DNA from: Alphaproteobacteria bacterium
GTDB lineage: Bacteria; Pseudomonadota; Alphaproteobacteria; CACIAM-22H2
DNA length: 37,970 bases
NCBI GenBank assembly: GCA_016793045.1
Contig: JAEUKZ010000160.1
Coordinates: 1 to 37,970, forward strand
Reading direction: 5' to 3'
The notes under the pieces were generated by a model. That model was not told where the DNA came from, did not search any database, and saw only the letters and a list, made by a program, of their open reading frames with translations. Numbering within the stretch: the stretch's first letter is position 1; the number at the start of each line of letters is the position of its first letter. The translations under genes and the position numbers were made by a program. Shown here piece by piece: positions 24,940-33,829 of the stretch.

Positions 24940-24957
24940 GATCCGCGAAGGCGGATC
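24940..24957 (-). terminator. Hairpin after the diguanylate cyclase gene
   Basis: GATCCGC and GCGGATC form a perfect 7-bp stem with a four-base loop, starting 12 bases past the cyclase stop. There is no U-run after it on the minus strand, so any terminator function is weakly supported. Confidence 0.25.
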
Positions 24958-24969
24958 AGGGGTCGTCGC

Positions 24970-26442
24970 TCACGGCTCCGGTCCGTTTGCCCGGATCGCT
25001 CCGGCGACCGGAGCGCGCGTTCGGTCCAGGCGCGCTCCGGCCGCCGGCCCAATTGCTCCCGCACGGAAATTTGCGATCGGGCCGTCGACGGCGACGCGGT
25101 TGCGGCCGCTGCGCTTGGCCTGATAGAGCGCGCGGTCGGCACGGGCGATCAGGCCGTCGATACGCGTGGGATCGTCGTCGGCAAGCGTGGCGACGCCGAT
25201 GCTGGCCGTCGGCGCGATCACGCTGCCGTCGTCGAGATCGACGCTTAGGGCCTCGATGGCGCTGCGCAGCCGCTCGGCGACGACGATCGCGCCCTCGGCG
25301 CTGGTCTCGGGAAGCAACGCGGCGAATTCCTCGCCGCCCAGCCGCCCCATGCGGTCGATCGAGCGCAGCGCGCCCAGACAGGCGCGCACGCATTCCCGGA
25401 TCACCCGGTCGCCGGCGCCGTGGCCGTGGCCGTCGTTGATCCGCTTGAAATGGTCGAGATCGATCAGCACCAGCGACAGCGGGCGGCCGTAGCGGCGGGC
25501 GCGATGCACTTCGATGTCGCCGGTATCCAAGAAGTGCGAACGGTTGGCGATGCCCGTCAGCCCGTCGATCGTCGCGCGCAGGCGCAGATCGTCTTCGAGC
25601 TTGCGGCGGCCGGTGATGTCGTTGATGCCGATCAGCAGCACCGGCTCCGCGCCGTACGACACGGTGCTGACCGAGATCAGTGCCCACAGCGAGCGGCCGT
25701 CGGCCGGCCGCAGCTCGACCTCGAAGTCGCGGATCGCGCCGTTGCGGCGGATCATGTAGTCGAGCGCCTCGCGGTCCGTCACCTCGACGAAGAGATCCGG
25801 CAGCGGGCGCCCGATCGCGGTGACGGGCGAAAGCGCCAGCAACTCCGCCGCGCGGGGGTTCAGGTAGACGACGGCGCGATCGGCCGCGCGCACCAGCAGC
25901 AGCGGCAGCGGCGCGATCTCCACCATGCTGCGGAACTGCTCTTCGCTGCGCGCCAACGCGGCGGTCCGGGCGGCGACCAGATCCTCGAGCGAGCGGTTGG
26001 CCGCGAGCAGCGCGTTGGCATAGCGGGCGCGATCCTCGACCAGGACAGCCGTGGACAGCATGATGGCGGCGAAAAGGCCGAGCATCAGCGCCAGTTCGAG
26101 CCAGCCCCATTCCCCGGCGAACGGCCCGGCGGCGATCGATGCAGCCGCGACCGCGATGACGCTGACGGTGCCGAACGCGATCGCGGACGAAAGCGTGGAC
26201 GCGCGCACCGTGATCCAGCACAGCGGCACGACCAGCAGATAGGCGAGATCCTGGAGCGGCGACTGCGGGTCGATGAAGAAGAAGAGCGCGACCGCCGCGG
26301 CGATCGTAATCGGGGTAAGCGGATCGATTGCGGACGATCGTCCGGCCCGCGGCAGCCATGCCGCAAGTCGCCCCGTGAACACGCTTGCGGCAGACACTGG
26401 CGGCGAGCGCAAAGTCGAGCGCAGCCGTTCTGCGAGTGGCAT
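24970..26442 (-). CDS. Membrane PAS-GGDEF diguanylate cyclase
   Basis: This 490-residue protein probably makes cyclic di-GMP. Four hydrophobic segments near residues 38-135 anchor it, a short coiled coil follows, then a PAS domain near 165-285 and a C-terminal GGDEF domain. The active-site signature is GGEEF at 369-373, and an inhibitory I-site RSID sits at 360-363, five residues before it, so product inhibition is expected. No EAL domain is present. I chose the ATG at 26442 because AGGGGG lies about 8 bases upstream; an earlier ATG at 26463 lacks a ribosome site. The signal sensed by the membrane or PAS part is unknown. Confidence 0.94.
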   Translation of the reverse strand: MPLAERLRSTLRSPPVSAASVFTGRLAAWLPRAGRSSAIDPLTPITIAAAVALFFFIDPQSPLQDLAYLLVVPLCWITVRASTLSSAIAFGTVSVIAVAAASIAAGPFAGEWGWLELALMLGLFAAIMLSTAVLVEDRARYANALLAANRSLEDLVAARTAALARSEEQFRSMVEIAPLPLLLVRAADRAVVYLNPRAAELLALSPVTAIGRPLPDLFVEVTDREALDYMIRRNGAIRDFEVELRPADGRSLWALISVSTVSYGAEPVLLIGINDITGRRKLEDDLRLRATIDGLTGIANRSHFLDTGDIEVHRARRYGRPLSLVLIDLDHFKRINDGHGHGAGDRVIRECVRACLGALRSIDRMGRLGGEEFAALLPETSAEGAIVVAERLRSAIEALSVDLDDGSVIAPTASIGVATLADDDPTRIDGLIARADRALYQAKRSGRNRVAVDGPIANFRAGAIGPAAGARLDRTRAPVAGAIRANGPEP

Positions 26443-26483
26443 CTCAAGACCCCCTGACGGCATTTGATTGCCGACGGGCTAGC

Positions 26484-26513
26484 TTGTTACAAACTATGGA
26501 AAATTTTCGTTAA
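26484..26513 (-). promoter_or_regulatory. Candidate promoter of the diguanylate cyclase gene
   Basis: Read on the minus strand, TTAACG and TAACAA are 18 bases apart, in an AT-rich island that stands out from the GC-rich surroundings, about 42 bases before the chosen ATG. The match to consensus is modest. The remainder of the gap up to the YidB-like gene shows nothing notable. Confidence 0.3.
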
Positions 26514-26668
26514 CGGCCCGCAATACTTCGGATGCGTCGATGGCGGGGCGGCACCGGCGGCACACCGGGTGATGCACACTCGTCGCCCGCGCACGGACAC
26601 GCGCAGGCCGTGTCGCCCTGCCTCTCCGATCGATCCTTGCGCCCGGCCCCACAGGCACCGGACGGGGT

Positions 26669-27079
26669 TCACCCAAGGCCGAGCTGCTGGCGCAACTGGG
26701 CGATGGTCTGATCGAGCGTGTTCTGTTCGGGAATCCGGCCCTGCGGGGTCACACCGTCGACCAGTGCGGGAAGCTGCTGGGCGAGGCCGGACAGCAGCTG
26801 CTCGATCGGCAGCCCGGACTGCGTGGCGAGTTGCTGGACCTGCTGCTGGCCGAGCGCCATGCGCACGTGCTCCGGCGCGATCGTCATGTTCGGTCCGGTC
26901 GACACCCACGACCCGATGATTTCCCCGAGGCCAGCCGTCGTGAACTGCCGCACCAGCCCGTCCAGTCCGCCGGCGGATCGGTTGGTGAGCATGCCGATGG
27001 CGATGTTCGTCACGGCGGAGCCGCCGGAACCGGCGACCTGACGAAGCGCTGCGGCGGCGATCTGTTCGATGAGGCTCAT
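26669..27079 (-). CDS. YidB/DUF937 family protein
   Basis: This 136-residue protein matches the YidB/DUF937 family of unknown function. Visible features are SAVTNIAIGML, GLDGLVRQFTTAGLGEIIGSW and the family-typical QLATQSGLPIEQLLSGLAQQLPALVDG near the C-terminus. It has no signal peptide or membrane helix and no cysteine. The ATG at 27079 (MSLIEQIAAAAL) has GAGGG seven bases upstream; the frame is open further up but the extra sequence is not family-like. It lies 86 bp after the DUF1501 gene on the same strand and may be read from the same transcript. Confidence 0.88.
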   Translation of the reverse strand: MSLIEQIAAAALRQVAGSGGSAVTNIAIGMLTNRSAGGLDGLVRQFTTAGLGEIIGSWVSTGPNMTIAPEHVRMALGQQQVQQLATQSGLPIEQLLSGLAQQLPALVDGVTPQGRIPEQNTLDQTIAQLRQQLGLG

Positions 27080-27165
27080 GGCCGTCCCTCGTCGGTGGCA
27101 TCCAGCGGGCGGGACTGTCGGATCAAACGCTCTGCCGGTCAAGCGCTCGCCGGCGCGTCGTGCGG

Positions 27166-28401
27166 TCAGCCAAACAGGCCGAGGGGCGGCGGCGCGAAGC
27201 CGGGGAAGATCGCATCGCTGCGCACGCCCCAGCCGCCCTCCAGCGCCTCGGCGAGGACCGCGCGATAGTCGGTGGTCACGGCGAGGTCGAGGCCATGTTC
27301 GAGCTGCCGCGACGACAGGCCCGGCCAGCGCCCGAGCATGCGCCCGCCGGCGACGCGCCCGCCGAGCACAAGCATCACGCCGGCGCGGCCGTGATCGGTG
27401 CCGTTGCTGCGATTGGCGCGGAAGCGGCGGCCGAACTCGGTGAGCACGACGACCGTGGTGCGCGCATGCAGGGCCGGGATGTCGTTCCAGAATGCCGTCA
27501 CGGCGCGCGAGAGCTGGCCGACCAGGCTGTTGAAGCGGCCCGGCTGGCCTTCATGCGTGTCCCATCCGCCGACATCGACCGCGGCCGCCGCAAGGCCGAC
27601 CTCCATCTTCGCGAGCCGGGCGACCGCCTGCAGAGCGCGGCCGGCCTCGCCGGTGTTCTCGTAGGACGCCGCGCCGGGATAGGCAGCGGGCCGGCCGTCG
27701 CCGCCGCGCTCGATACGGCGGTCGATCTGCGCCGCGGCGGCAAGCAGGCGGTGCATCGCCGCGTGCTGCGCATCGGCGCCTTCGCCATAGAGCCGCTGGA
27801 GAACCGCGCGCGTCTGCTCGCCGCCCGGCAGCCCCGCGGCACCGGGGACGTCGGGGACGGCGAGCGCGCGCCCCTCGCCCGCGAGGGCGAGCGGCACTGC
27901 GGGGCTCGTCGCCACGACGGGGATTGCGGTGTCGAGGGCGGCGCTGCGGACTGCGCGCGCAAGCCAGCCGCCGTCCATCCGGCTTGCATCGGCCTCGCGC
28001 GCGACGCCGCGGTCCATCATGTCCTGGGCGGCGAAGTGGCTGCGGTTGGCAGTGGTGAGGCCGGCCGCGTGAACGATGACGAGCTGCCCGGCGCGGTAGA
28101 GATCGCCCAGGCCGCCGGCGTCGGGATGGAGGCGGAATCCGGCGGCCGCGTCGAGCGGATTGGCGAGCGGGATGCCGCGGCGCTCGCCGCTCTCGAGCAC
28201 GCGCAGCTCGGGCGGGCGGGCGTCGGCATACTCGCGCGCAGCGCTCGGACCGACGAGATGCAGCCCGTCACAGCCGCCGCGCAGGAACACGAAGACGAAC
28301 AGCCCGCGCGTCTCCCCGAAGGCGACACGCGCGGGACCGAGCGCCGCGAGCGCCCCGCTGGCGAGCGCGGCCCTGAGCAATCCGCGACGGGCAAGGGACA
28401 T
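27166..28401 (-). CDS. DUF1501 family exported protein
   Basis: This 411-residue protein belongs to the DUF1501 family, which has an alkaline-phosphatase/sulfatase-like fold and unknown activity. It opens with a twin-arginine-like signal (LARRGLLRAALASGALAALG), so export through Tat is likely. Family segments include FVFVFLRGGCDGLH, VDVGGWDTHEGQPG, VVVLTEFGRRFRANRSNGTD and DHGRAGVMLVLGG. The ATG at 28401 has GAGGAG six bases upstream. The gene follows the DUF1800 gene by 10 bp; the two families are commonly paired, which suggests a shared secreted function. Confidence 0.92.
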   Translation of the reverse strand: MSLARRGLLRAALASGALAALGPARVAFGETRGLFVFVFLRGGCDGLHLVGPSAAREYADARPPELRVLESGERRGIPLANPLDAAAGFRLHPDAGGLGDLYRAGQLVIVHAAGLTTANRSHFAAQDMMDRGVAREADASRMDGGWLARAVRSAALDTAIPVVATSPAVPLALAGEGRALAVPDVPGAAGLPGGEQTRAVLQRLYGEGADAQHAAMHRLLAAAAQIDRRIERGGDGRPAAYPGAASYENTGEAGRALQAVARLAKMEVGLAAAAVDVGGWDTHEGQPGRFNSLVGQLSRAVTAFWNDIPALHARTTVVVLTEFGRRFRANRSNGTDHGRAGVMLVLGGRVAGGRMLGRWPGLSSRQLEHGLDLAVTTDYRAVLAEALEGGWGVRSDAIFPGFAPPPLGLFG

Positions 28402-28411
28402 CGTCGGCTCC

Positions 28412-29965
28412 TCAGCGCATCTGGAATTCGGGGGACATCGCGACATAGGCGACGAGCCGGCGCATGCGTCCCTCGTCGCGGTCGATCGCTTCGTCGGCGG
28501 ACACGTTCATGCCGGCGAGGACCGCCGCGCGGCGATCCGGCGCCTCGCCGTGGCCGAGCAGCCGCCGCTGCCAAGCGCGCACGGCGTCGCCCGCCCTGAC
28601 CGGCGTGCCGTCCAGCGCCGCGCGGGTCGGCAGCGTGCCGGCGGCCCACCAGTTCTCCGCGAGGCCGAGCAGCAGCGACAGCCGGCGCCTGAGCGCGTTG
28701 CTCGACAGCCAATAGGCCGGATCGTCGGGATGGCCGGTCGGCGGCGGCCAGCCGAACAGGCGCTGGCCGCCGGCGTCGAGCTCGTTGAGCAGGCCGTCGG
28801 TCGGGCGCAGGTCGATTTCGGCGGCGCGTGCGAAGCTCGCCAGGAGTTCGAGCGGCCGCTTGAGCTTGCGGCCGGCGGTCGATGCAAGATCGCGATGAAG
28901 TGCAATCGAGCGGATCACCTGCGCGATCTGGTCGGGGGCGGTGAGGTTCTCGCGCCATGCGGCGACCGCGGCGTCGATCAGGCTCTGCGGCGGCTCGTCG
29001 GCCACCAGACGCCGGACCAGCTTGGTGCAGACGAACTGTGCCGTGCCGGGGTGCGACGCGAGGATGTCGAGCACCTTGCGACCATCGGCCTGCGGCTCGC
29101 GGAACGGCTCGAACTCGGCCGCGAGCACGCGCTTCTGGTAGGGATCGTGCCACGCGTCGACATAGCGGAACCGCCCGGTGGCGGGCAGGCGCTCGTTCGC
29201 GCTCAGGCCGGCACCGTCCTCGATCGACCAGCCGGTGAAGGCGCGTGCCGCCTCGTAGACGTCTTCGTCGATATAGCCCTGCGGGCGGCCTTCGCCCGCA
29301 CCGGGAACCTCACGCCAGCGATTGTACAGCGCGTTGAGATAGTTGTTGCGGCCGAGGGTGTGGAGTTCGAGCAGTTCGCGGGCGAAGTTCTCGTTCGGCG
29401 CACCGGCACGCGACGAACGGTTGTTGAGGTAGACCAGCATCGACGGGCTCTGAGCGATCGCTTCCAGCAACGCCCGGAAATTGCCGAGCGCGTGGCTGCG
29501 GATCGTGCGGTCATGGTCGGGCAGGCCGGCTGCAATCCCGGCGTCGGTGGCGTTGACGTTGAAATGATTGTGCCAGAAATCGCAGAGCAGCTCGCGGATC
29601 TGCCAGCGGCTGTGGACTGCGCGCACGACCGTCGCCGCGGCGACGTCGACGCGCGCGCGCGCGCGTTCGGGGCCGCCGAACGGATTTCGCGAGTCGACGA
29701 AGCGCCAGAGCTGCTCCGGCGGCATCGCCAGCGTATCGAGGCCGCGCAGTTCGTCGACCGCGGCGTAGCCTTCGCCGGCGGCATAGCGGATGCGGATGCG
29801 CGTCTGCGCCATCGCGGCCTCCGCCCGTGGATCGGCGGTTTCGTCGGGACGGAGCTGCTCGGCCAGCCAGGCTTCCACCCCGCGACGACGGATCTCGGCA
29901 ACCGCCTGGGGGCTGGGCCCGAAGGTGAACTTGTTGAGGACGACGATCTCGCGCGCAATCGCCAT
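28412..29965 (-). CDS. DUF1800 family protein
   Basis: This 517-residue protein is in the DUF1800 family of unknown function. Typical segments are LNKFTFGPSPQAVAEIRRRG at the start, LLCDFWHNHFNVNA, NENFARELLELHTLG, and the helical C-terminus ending in YVAMSPEFQMR. No signal peptide is evident at this start, although the family partner DUF1501 is exported. CGGAGGGATC just before the ATG is a strong ribosome site and fixes the start. It is the first gene of the DUF1800-DUF1501 unit. The 206 bp upstream (29966-30171) separates it from the phn operon; I see only a 5-bp hairpin there. Confidence 0.93.
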   Translation of the reverse strand: MAIAREIVVLNKFTFGPSPQAVAEIRRRGVEAWLAEQLRPDETADPRAEAAMAQTRIRIRYAAGEGYAAVDELRGLDTLAMPPEQLWRFVDSRNPFGGPERARARVDVAAATVVRAVHSRWQIRELLCDFWHNHFNVNATDAGIAAGLPDHDRTIRSHALGNFRALLEAIAQSPSMLVYLNNRSSRAGAPNENFARELLELHTLGRNNYLNALYNRWREVPGAGEGRPQGYIDEDVYEAARAFTGWSIEDGAGLSANERLPATGRFRYVDAWHDPYQKRVLAAEFEPFREPQADGRKVLDILASHPGTAQFVCTKLVRRLVADEPPQSLIDAAVAAWRENLTAPDQIAQVIRSIALHRDLASTAGRKLKRPLELLASFARAAEIDLRPTDGLLNELDAGGQRLFGWPPPTGHPDDPAYWLSSNALRRRLSLLLGLAENWWAAGTLPTRAALDGTPVRAGDAVRAWQRRLLGHGEAPDRRAAVLAGMNVSADEAIDRDEGRMRRLVAYVAMSPEFQMR

Positions 29966-30171
29966 GATCCCTCCGATCCCGACGGCATCGCGCGGGTCCG
30001 CAGCTCCGGCGCGCCGCCGGTTCGCAGCCCGGCAGCGGGGGCAACGGCTCCGCTCAGTGCCAGGATCGCGCGCGGTTTCGCCGCACGTCCAGCACTATCA
30101 GCGTGAAAATTCCGTCAAGAGAGGCCGCGAACTGCCCATGAAGCGGGCATTTCCGGCCGGATCACGCGCGC

Positions 30172-30996
30172 TCAGATGATGCGCCGCCGGATCCAGGTCA
30201 CGAGGATCTCCGCGATCACCACGACCACGAGGATGGTCAGCAGCACCATCGCGACGCGGTCCCACTGGAAGAAGTTCATCGCGTCGTCGAGGGCGACGCC
30301 GATGCCGCCGGCGCCGACGAGGCCGAGCACCGCCGACTCGCGCACGTTGATGTCCCACCGGAACAGGGCAATGCCGATGAACGCCGGCTGCACCTGCGGC
30401 CAGTAGCCCTTGAGCATGATCGAGCCCCAGGGCGCACCGGCGGCCTCGAGCGCCTCGATCGGGCCGCGCTGGGTCTCCTCGAGGGCCTCCGCCAGCAGCT
30501 TGCCGACGAAGCCGATCGAGCGGAAGGCGATGGCGAGCGCGCCGGCGAGCGCGCCGGGACCGAAGACCGCTACGAAGACCAGCGCCCAGACCAGCGAGTT
30601 CACCGAGCGCGACGAGACGAGAATGAGCTGCGCGAACTGGTTCGCGACCCGAGAGCGCGTGATGTTGCGCGCCGCGAGCAGCCCGACGGGCACGGCGAGC
30701 CCGAGCGCCAGGATGGTGCCCAGGGTGGCGATATGGAGCGTCTCGATCAGCACGTCGTGGATGCCGCGCCGATAGTGGGCGACGTCCACCGGCCACATGC
30801 GCTGGAACAGATCGACGATCTGGGTCGGGGCGTCGGCGAGGAACTCGGGGATGACGTCGATCGTGCGCACCGACCAGACGATCGCGGCGACGGCGACCAG
30901 ATAGACCAGCCAGCGCGCGAAACGTTCGCGTGGGCTGAAGCGGCGCCATTCGCGATCGACCGCGGCGAGCGGCGCCGCGTGCTGGGCAGGGGTCAC
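30172..30996 (-). CDS. phnE: Phosphonate-type ABC transporter permease
   Basis: This 274-residue inner-membrane permease of the PhnE type has several hydrophobic helices, starting with a single one near 30-45 and followed by the binding-protein-dependent permease core. The cytoplasmic coupling loop EALEETQRGPIEALEAAGAP and the family segment [14 protein letters not shown] are clear. Its GTG start overlaps the stop of the other phnE by GTGA. It is the last gene of the phnD-C-E-E operon. Confidence 0.93.
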   Translation of the reverse strand: MTPAQHAAPLAAVDREWRRFSPRERFARWLVYLVAVAAIVWSVRTIDVIPEFLADAPTQIVDLFQRMWPVDVAHYRRGIHDVLIETLHIATLGTILALGLAVPVGLLAARNITRSRVANQFAQLILVSSRSVNSLVWALVFVAVFGPGALAGALAIAFRSIGFVGKLLAEALEETQRGPIEALEAAGAPWGSIMLKGYWPQVQPAFIGIALFRWDINVRESAVLGLVGAGGIGVALDDAMNFFQWDRVAMVLLTILVVVVIAEILVTWIRRRII

Positions 30997-31781
30997 TGGA
31001 AGGCCCTCCGCACCCAGCCCGACAGGATCTCGCCGATGAAGATCATGGCGATGATGGCGATCAGGATCGCGCTGACGAAGTCGTAGTCGAAGCGCTTGAA
31101 GGCGGCATCGAGGGTGCCGCCGATGCCGCCGGCGCCGACCAGCCCGACCATCGTCGAATTGCGCAGGTTCGAATCGAGCTGGTAGAGCGCGAAGCCGACG
31201 AAGCGCGACATCACCTGCGGCATGACCGCGAAGATCACGACCGCGGCGAAGGGGGCGCCCGACGCGCGCACCGCTTCGAGCGGCTTGGGCGAGATCTCCT
31301 CGATCGCCTCGGCGAACAGCTTCGCGATGAAGCCCATCGAGGCGACGATCAGCGCCGCGACGCCGGCGAGCGCGCCGAAGCCGATCGCCTTGACGAACAG
31401 GATCGCGACGATCACCGGATGGAAGGAGCGGCAGAACGCGATGAAGAATCGCGTCGGCACCGCGACCCAGCCGGGCATGAGGTTGCGCGCCGCGAGCAGG
31501 CCCAGCGGCAGCGAGGCGAGGATGCCGAGCGCGGAGGCGAGGATCGCGATCTGCAGGCTCTCGATCAGCCCTTCGACCAGCAGCGGCCAGCGGGCGAAGT
31601 TCGGCGGCAGCATGCGGCCGATCAGGCGCGCGCCTTCGCCGAGCCCGGTCGCGAAGCGCTGCGCGCTGAAGTCGAGCGCGCTGAAGGCGTAGAGCGTGTA
31701 GAGGGCGATCGCCGCGACGACGACGCGACCGGTCCAGTCGGGCGCGAACGCACGCCGTCGCGCGCCGGCCGCGGCGCTCAC
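30993..31781 (-). CDS. phnE: Phosphonate-type ABC transporter permease, second copy
   Basis: This 262-residue permease is a paralogue of the downstream one and probably forms a heterodimer with it. The coupling loop [20 protein letters not shown] and the C-terminal [20 protein letters not shown] mark the PhnE family. It starts at GTG 31781, overlapping the phnC stop by GTGA, and ends in another GTGA overlap. Two permease genes with one ATPase and one binding protein is the common arrangement in alphaproteobacteria. Confidence 0.93.
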   Translation of the reverse strand: MSAAAGARRRAFAPDWTGRVVVAAIALYTLYAFSALDFSAQRFATGLGEGARLIGRMLPPNFARWPLLVEGLIESLQIAILASALGILASLPLGLLAARNLMPGWVAVPTRFFIAFCRSFHPVIVAILFVKAIGFGALAGVAALIVASMGFIAKLFAEAIEEISPKPLEAVRASGAPFAAVVIFAVMPQVMSRFVGFALYQLDSNLRNSTMVGLVGAGGIGGTLDAAFKRFDYDFVSAILIAIIAMIFIGEILSGWVRRAFQ

Positions 31782-32581
31782 AGCCAGTCCTCGCCGCCGT
31801 AGATTTCCGTCAGGTGGCGCGGCTCGAGCGCGGCCGGCGGGCCATCGAAGACGACGCGGCCGCCGGTCATCCCGATGACGCGGGTGGCAAAGCGGCGGGC
31901 GAGCTCGACGTTGTGGATATTGACGACGACCGGAATGTCGCGCGCGCCCGTCAGCCGCGCCATCAGCTCCATGATCTCGACCGAGGTCTTGGGATCGAGG
32001 GAGGAGGTCGGCTCGTCGGCGAGCAGGAGGTCGGGCTGCTGCATCAGCGCGCGCGCGATGCCGACGCGCTGGCGCTGCCCGCCCGACAATGCGTCGGCGC
32101 GCCGCGTCGCGAAGTCGCCGAGCCCGACCGCATCGAGGAGCGCGAAGGCCGCGTCGATGTCGGCCTGCGGGAAGCGTCGCAGCCAGGCGCGCCATACCGG
32201 CACGTAGCCGAGCCGGCCGCAGAGCAGGTTCTCCATGACCGAAAGGCGTTCGACGAGGTTGTATTCCTGGAACACCATGCCGATGCGCCGCCGCGCGGCG
32301 CGCAGCGCCGCTCCCCGCAGCTTTGCGAGGTCCTGGCCCATGAACACGATCTCGCCGCCGCTTGGCTCCACCAGGCGGTTGATGCAGCGGATCAGCGTCG
32401 ACTTGCCGGTGCCCGACGGGCCGATGATGGCGGTGAGGCCGCGCCCGTCGATCGTCAGGTTGATGTCGCGCAGCACCGCCTTGCCGCGGACATACTCCTT
32501 GTCCAGATGGCGGATTGTGAGCGACCGGTCCGCGCCGGCCGCCGCCGTTGCGGCGGCCGGCGCGGTGTCGGTCTGACTCAC
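31778..32581 (-). CDS. phnC: Phosphonate-type ABC transporter ATP-binding protein
   Basis: This 267-residue ATPase has Walker [10 protein letters not shown], a Q-loop VFQEYNL, the signature [15 protein letters not shown], Walker [13 protein letters not shown] and the switch His in VNIHNVELA. The PhnC family assignment comes from overall sequence and from its place with phnD and two phnE genes. The GTG start overlaps the phnD stop by GTGA. No C-P lyase genes are present, so the substrate could be phosphonate, phosphite or phosphate. Confidence 0.95.
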   Translation of the reverse strand: MSQTDTAPAAATAAAGADRSLTIRHLDKEYVRGKAVLRDINLTIDGRGLTAIIGPSGTGKSTLIRCINRLVEPSGGEIVFMGQDLAKLRGAALRAARRRIGMVFQEYNLVERLSVMENLLCGRLGYVPVWRAWLRRFPQADIDAAFALLDAVGLGDFATRRADALSGGQRQRVGIARALMQQPDLLLADEPTSSLDPKTSVEIMELMARLTGARDIPVVVNIHNVELARRFATRVIGMTGGRVVFDGPPAALEPRHLTEIYGGEDWL

Positions 32582-33708
32582 GGCCGGGCTTGCGGCGCGG
32601 CCGGTGCTGCCGGGGCGGGCGTCGCCGGTGCCGGCTGGGCAGGCTGCTGTTGCTGCTGTTGCTGCTGGGCGCGCCGCGCTGCGGCGGCGGCCTCGGCGCG
32701 CGATTCCGCCTCGAAGGCAGCGCGGTTATACGGCGCGTTGACCGCATCGGCGACGGCGCGCACCGGCGCCCACTGTTCCTGATACGTCACCGGCCAGAAG
32801 CGCGTGTTGCCGCCGATGTCGCGGCTCATCGCCTCGGGGAAGCGGAAGGAGAAGAAGCACTCGCGAATACGCTGGGCGAGCGCGGGGTTGAGATCGTGCG
32901 CCAGCGCGAACGACGAGGTCGGGAACGGGTCGCTCTGCCAGATCACGCGGAAGGTCTCGGCGCGGACCTGGTTGCGCGCGATCATCCGCGCGAACACGTC
33001 GGACGCAACGGGCGCGGCGTCATAGTCGCCCGAGTTGACGCCCATCACCGAGCGGTCATGGCCGCCCGAATAGACGACGCGATAGTCGGTATCCGGCGTC
33101 AGGCCGAGCGCCGGGAAGAAGGCGCGCGGGGCGAGATTGCCGGAATTCGACGTCGCCGAGGTGTGCGCGACGCGCCGTCCCTTGAGGTCCGAGAGCTGCC
33201 GGAAGGGGCTGTCCGCCCGCACGATCACGGCGACGCGGTAGGATTCGAACTGCTGGTCGTTGCCCTTGACGGCGAACGGGATTGCGCCGGCCAGGTTGAC
33301 CGCGAACGCCGTCGGCCCGGTCGAGAAGCCGCCGATATGCAGGCGGCCGGAGCGCATCGCCTCGATCTGCGCGGCGTTCGAGGTCACCTGGAAATAGACG
33401 ACCCGGCGGCCGGTGCATTGCGTGAGATGGTCCGTGAACGGCCGGAACTGATTGGCGTAGAGCGCCGGATCTTCGACCGGCGTATAGGCGAACACAAGCG
33501 TCTGCGGGTCGCGCAGCCGCGCCGGATCGCTCGGGACATCCGCCACCATGTCGCGGTTCGCGTCGCAGTACATGTCGTCGAGCGGGCCGCGATAGCTGCA
33601 GGCACCCGCGGCCGGCTGCTGCGCCTGCACGTCGCCGGCAAGCATCAAGGAGAGCGCGGCGGCGCAAGCGCCCAGCGCGCGGGCGGATATCGTCTTGGCG
33701 ATCGGCAT
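32578..33708 (-). CDS. phnD: Phosphonate-type ABC transporter substrate-binding protein with polyglutamine tail
   Basis: This 376-residue periplasmic binding protein has a signal peptide ending at DVQAQQP and a PhnD-like body: [59 protein letters not shown] and [19 protein letters not shown]. Two cysteines after the signal may pair. An unusual C-terminal extension of about 45 residues is rich in Ala, Gln and Pro and includes eight consecutive glutamines. The ATG at 33708 has GGGAGG about 8 bases upstream. It leads the operon, unlike the phnC-first order seen in many bacteria. Confidence 0.93.
   Translation of the reverse strand: MPIAKTISARALGACAAALSLMLAGDVQAQQPAAGACSYRGPLDDMYCDANRDMVADVPSDPARLRDPQTLVFAYTPVEDPALYANQFRPFTDHLTQCTGRRVVYFQVTSNAAQIEAMRSGRLHIGGFSTGPTAFAVNLAGAIPFAVKGNDQQFESYRVAVIVRADSPFRQLSDLKGRRVAHTSATSNSGNLAPRAFFPALGLTPDTDYRVVYSGGHDRSVMGVNSGDYDAAPVASDVFARMIARNQVRAETFRVIWQSDPFPTSSFALAHDLNPALAQRIRECFFSFRFPEAMSRDIGGNTRFWPVTYQEQWAPVRAVADAVNAPYNRAAFEAESRAEAAAAARRAQQQQQQQQPAQPAPATPAPAAPAAPQARP
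32644..32667 (-). repeat. CAG/CAA tract encoding eight glutamines
   Basis: Read on the minus strand, the tract is two and two-thirds copies of CAGCAGCAA, within the phnD tail. It could change length by slippage in steps of three without breaking the frame. Confidence 0.7.
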
Positions 33709-33768
33709 CGAAAGACCTCCCTTCGTCACGCAGCCGAGCACGTCGAACCCCGCGCAGGCCGCATATTT

Positions 33769-33786
33769 GTTACGATTCTATGACAC
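33769..33786 (-). promoter_or_regulatory. Weak Pho-box candidate upstream of phnD
   Basis: On the minus strand the site reads GTGTCAT-AGAA-TCGTAAC. The first half matches the PhoB half-site CTGTCAT at six of seven bases and the second at three of seven, with the correct four-base spacer. It lies 60 bases before the phnD ATG in an AT-rich patch. PhoB control would fit the cargo but is not proven. Confidence 0.35.
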
Positions 33787-33829
33787 AAGCCGGCGCTGAA
33801 AACCACAAATTGCCACGCGGGCGGCGCTG

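Larger units (their letters stand above)
24664..24969. other. 306-bp intergenic region between amidase start and diguanylate cyclase end
   Basis: This stretch has no convincing gene in either direction. Both flanking genes read leftward, so it holds the 3' end of the cyclase transcript and the amidase promoter. It contains a TTAA-N7-TTAA site (24754-24768), a 24-bp imperfect palindrome (24807-24830) and a perfect 7-bp hairpin (24940-24957). The AT-rich block around 24720-24770 is the best promoter candidate for the amidase. Confidence 0.6.

Noticed and set aside
30133..30149. TGCCC-N7-GGGCA hairpin followed by TTT on the plus strand as terminator
   Set aside because: Only a 5-bp stem, and no plus-strand gene ends nearby; on the minus strand, where the phn operon ends, no U-run follows.
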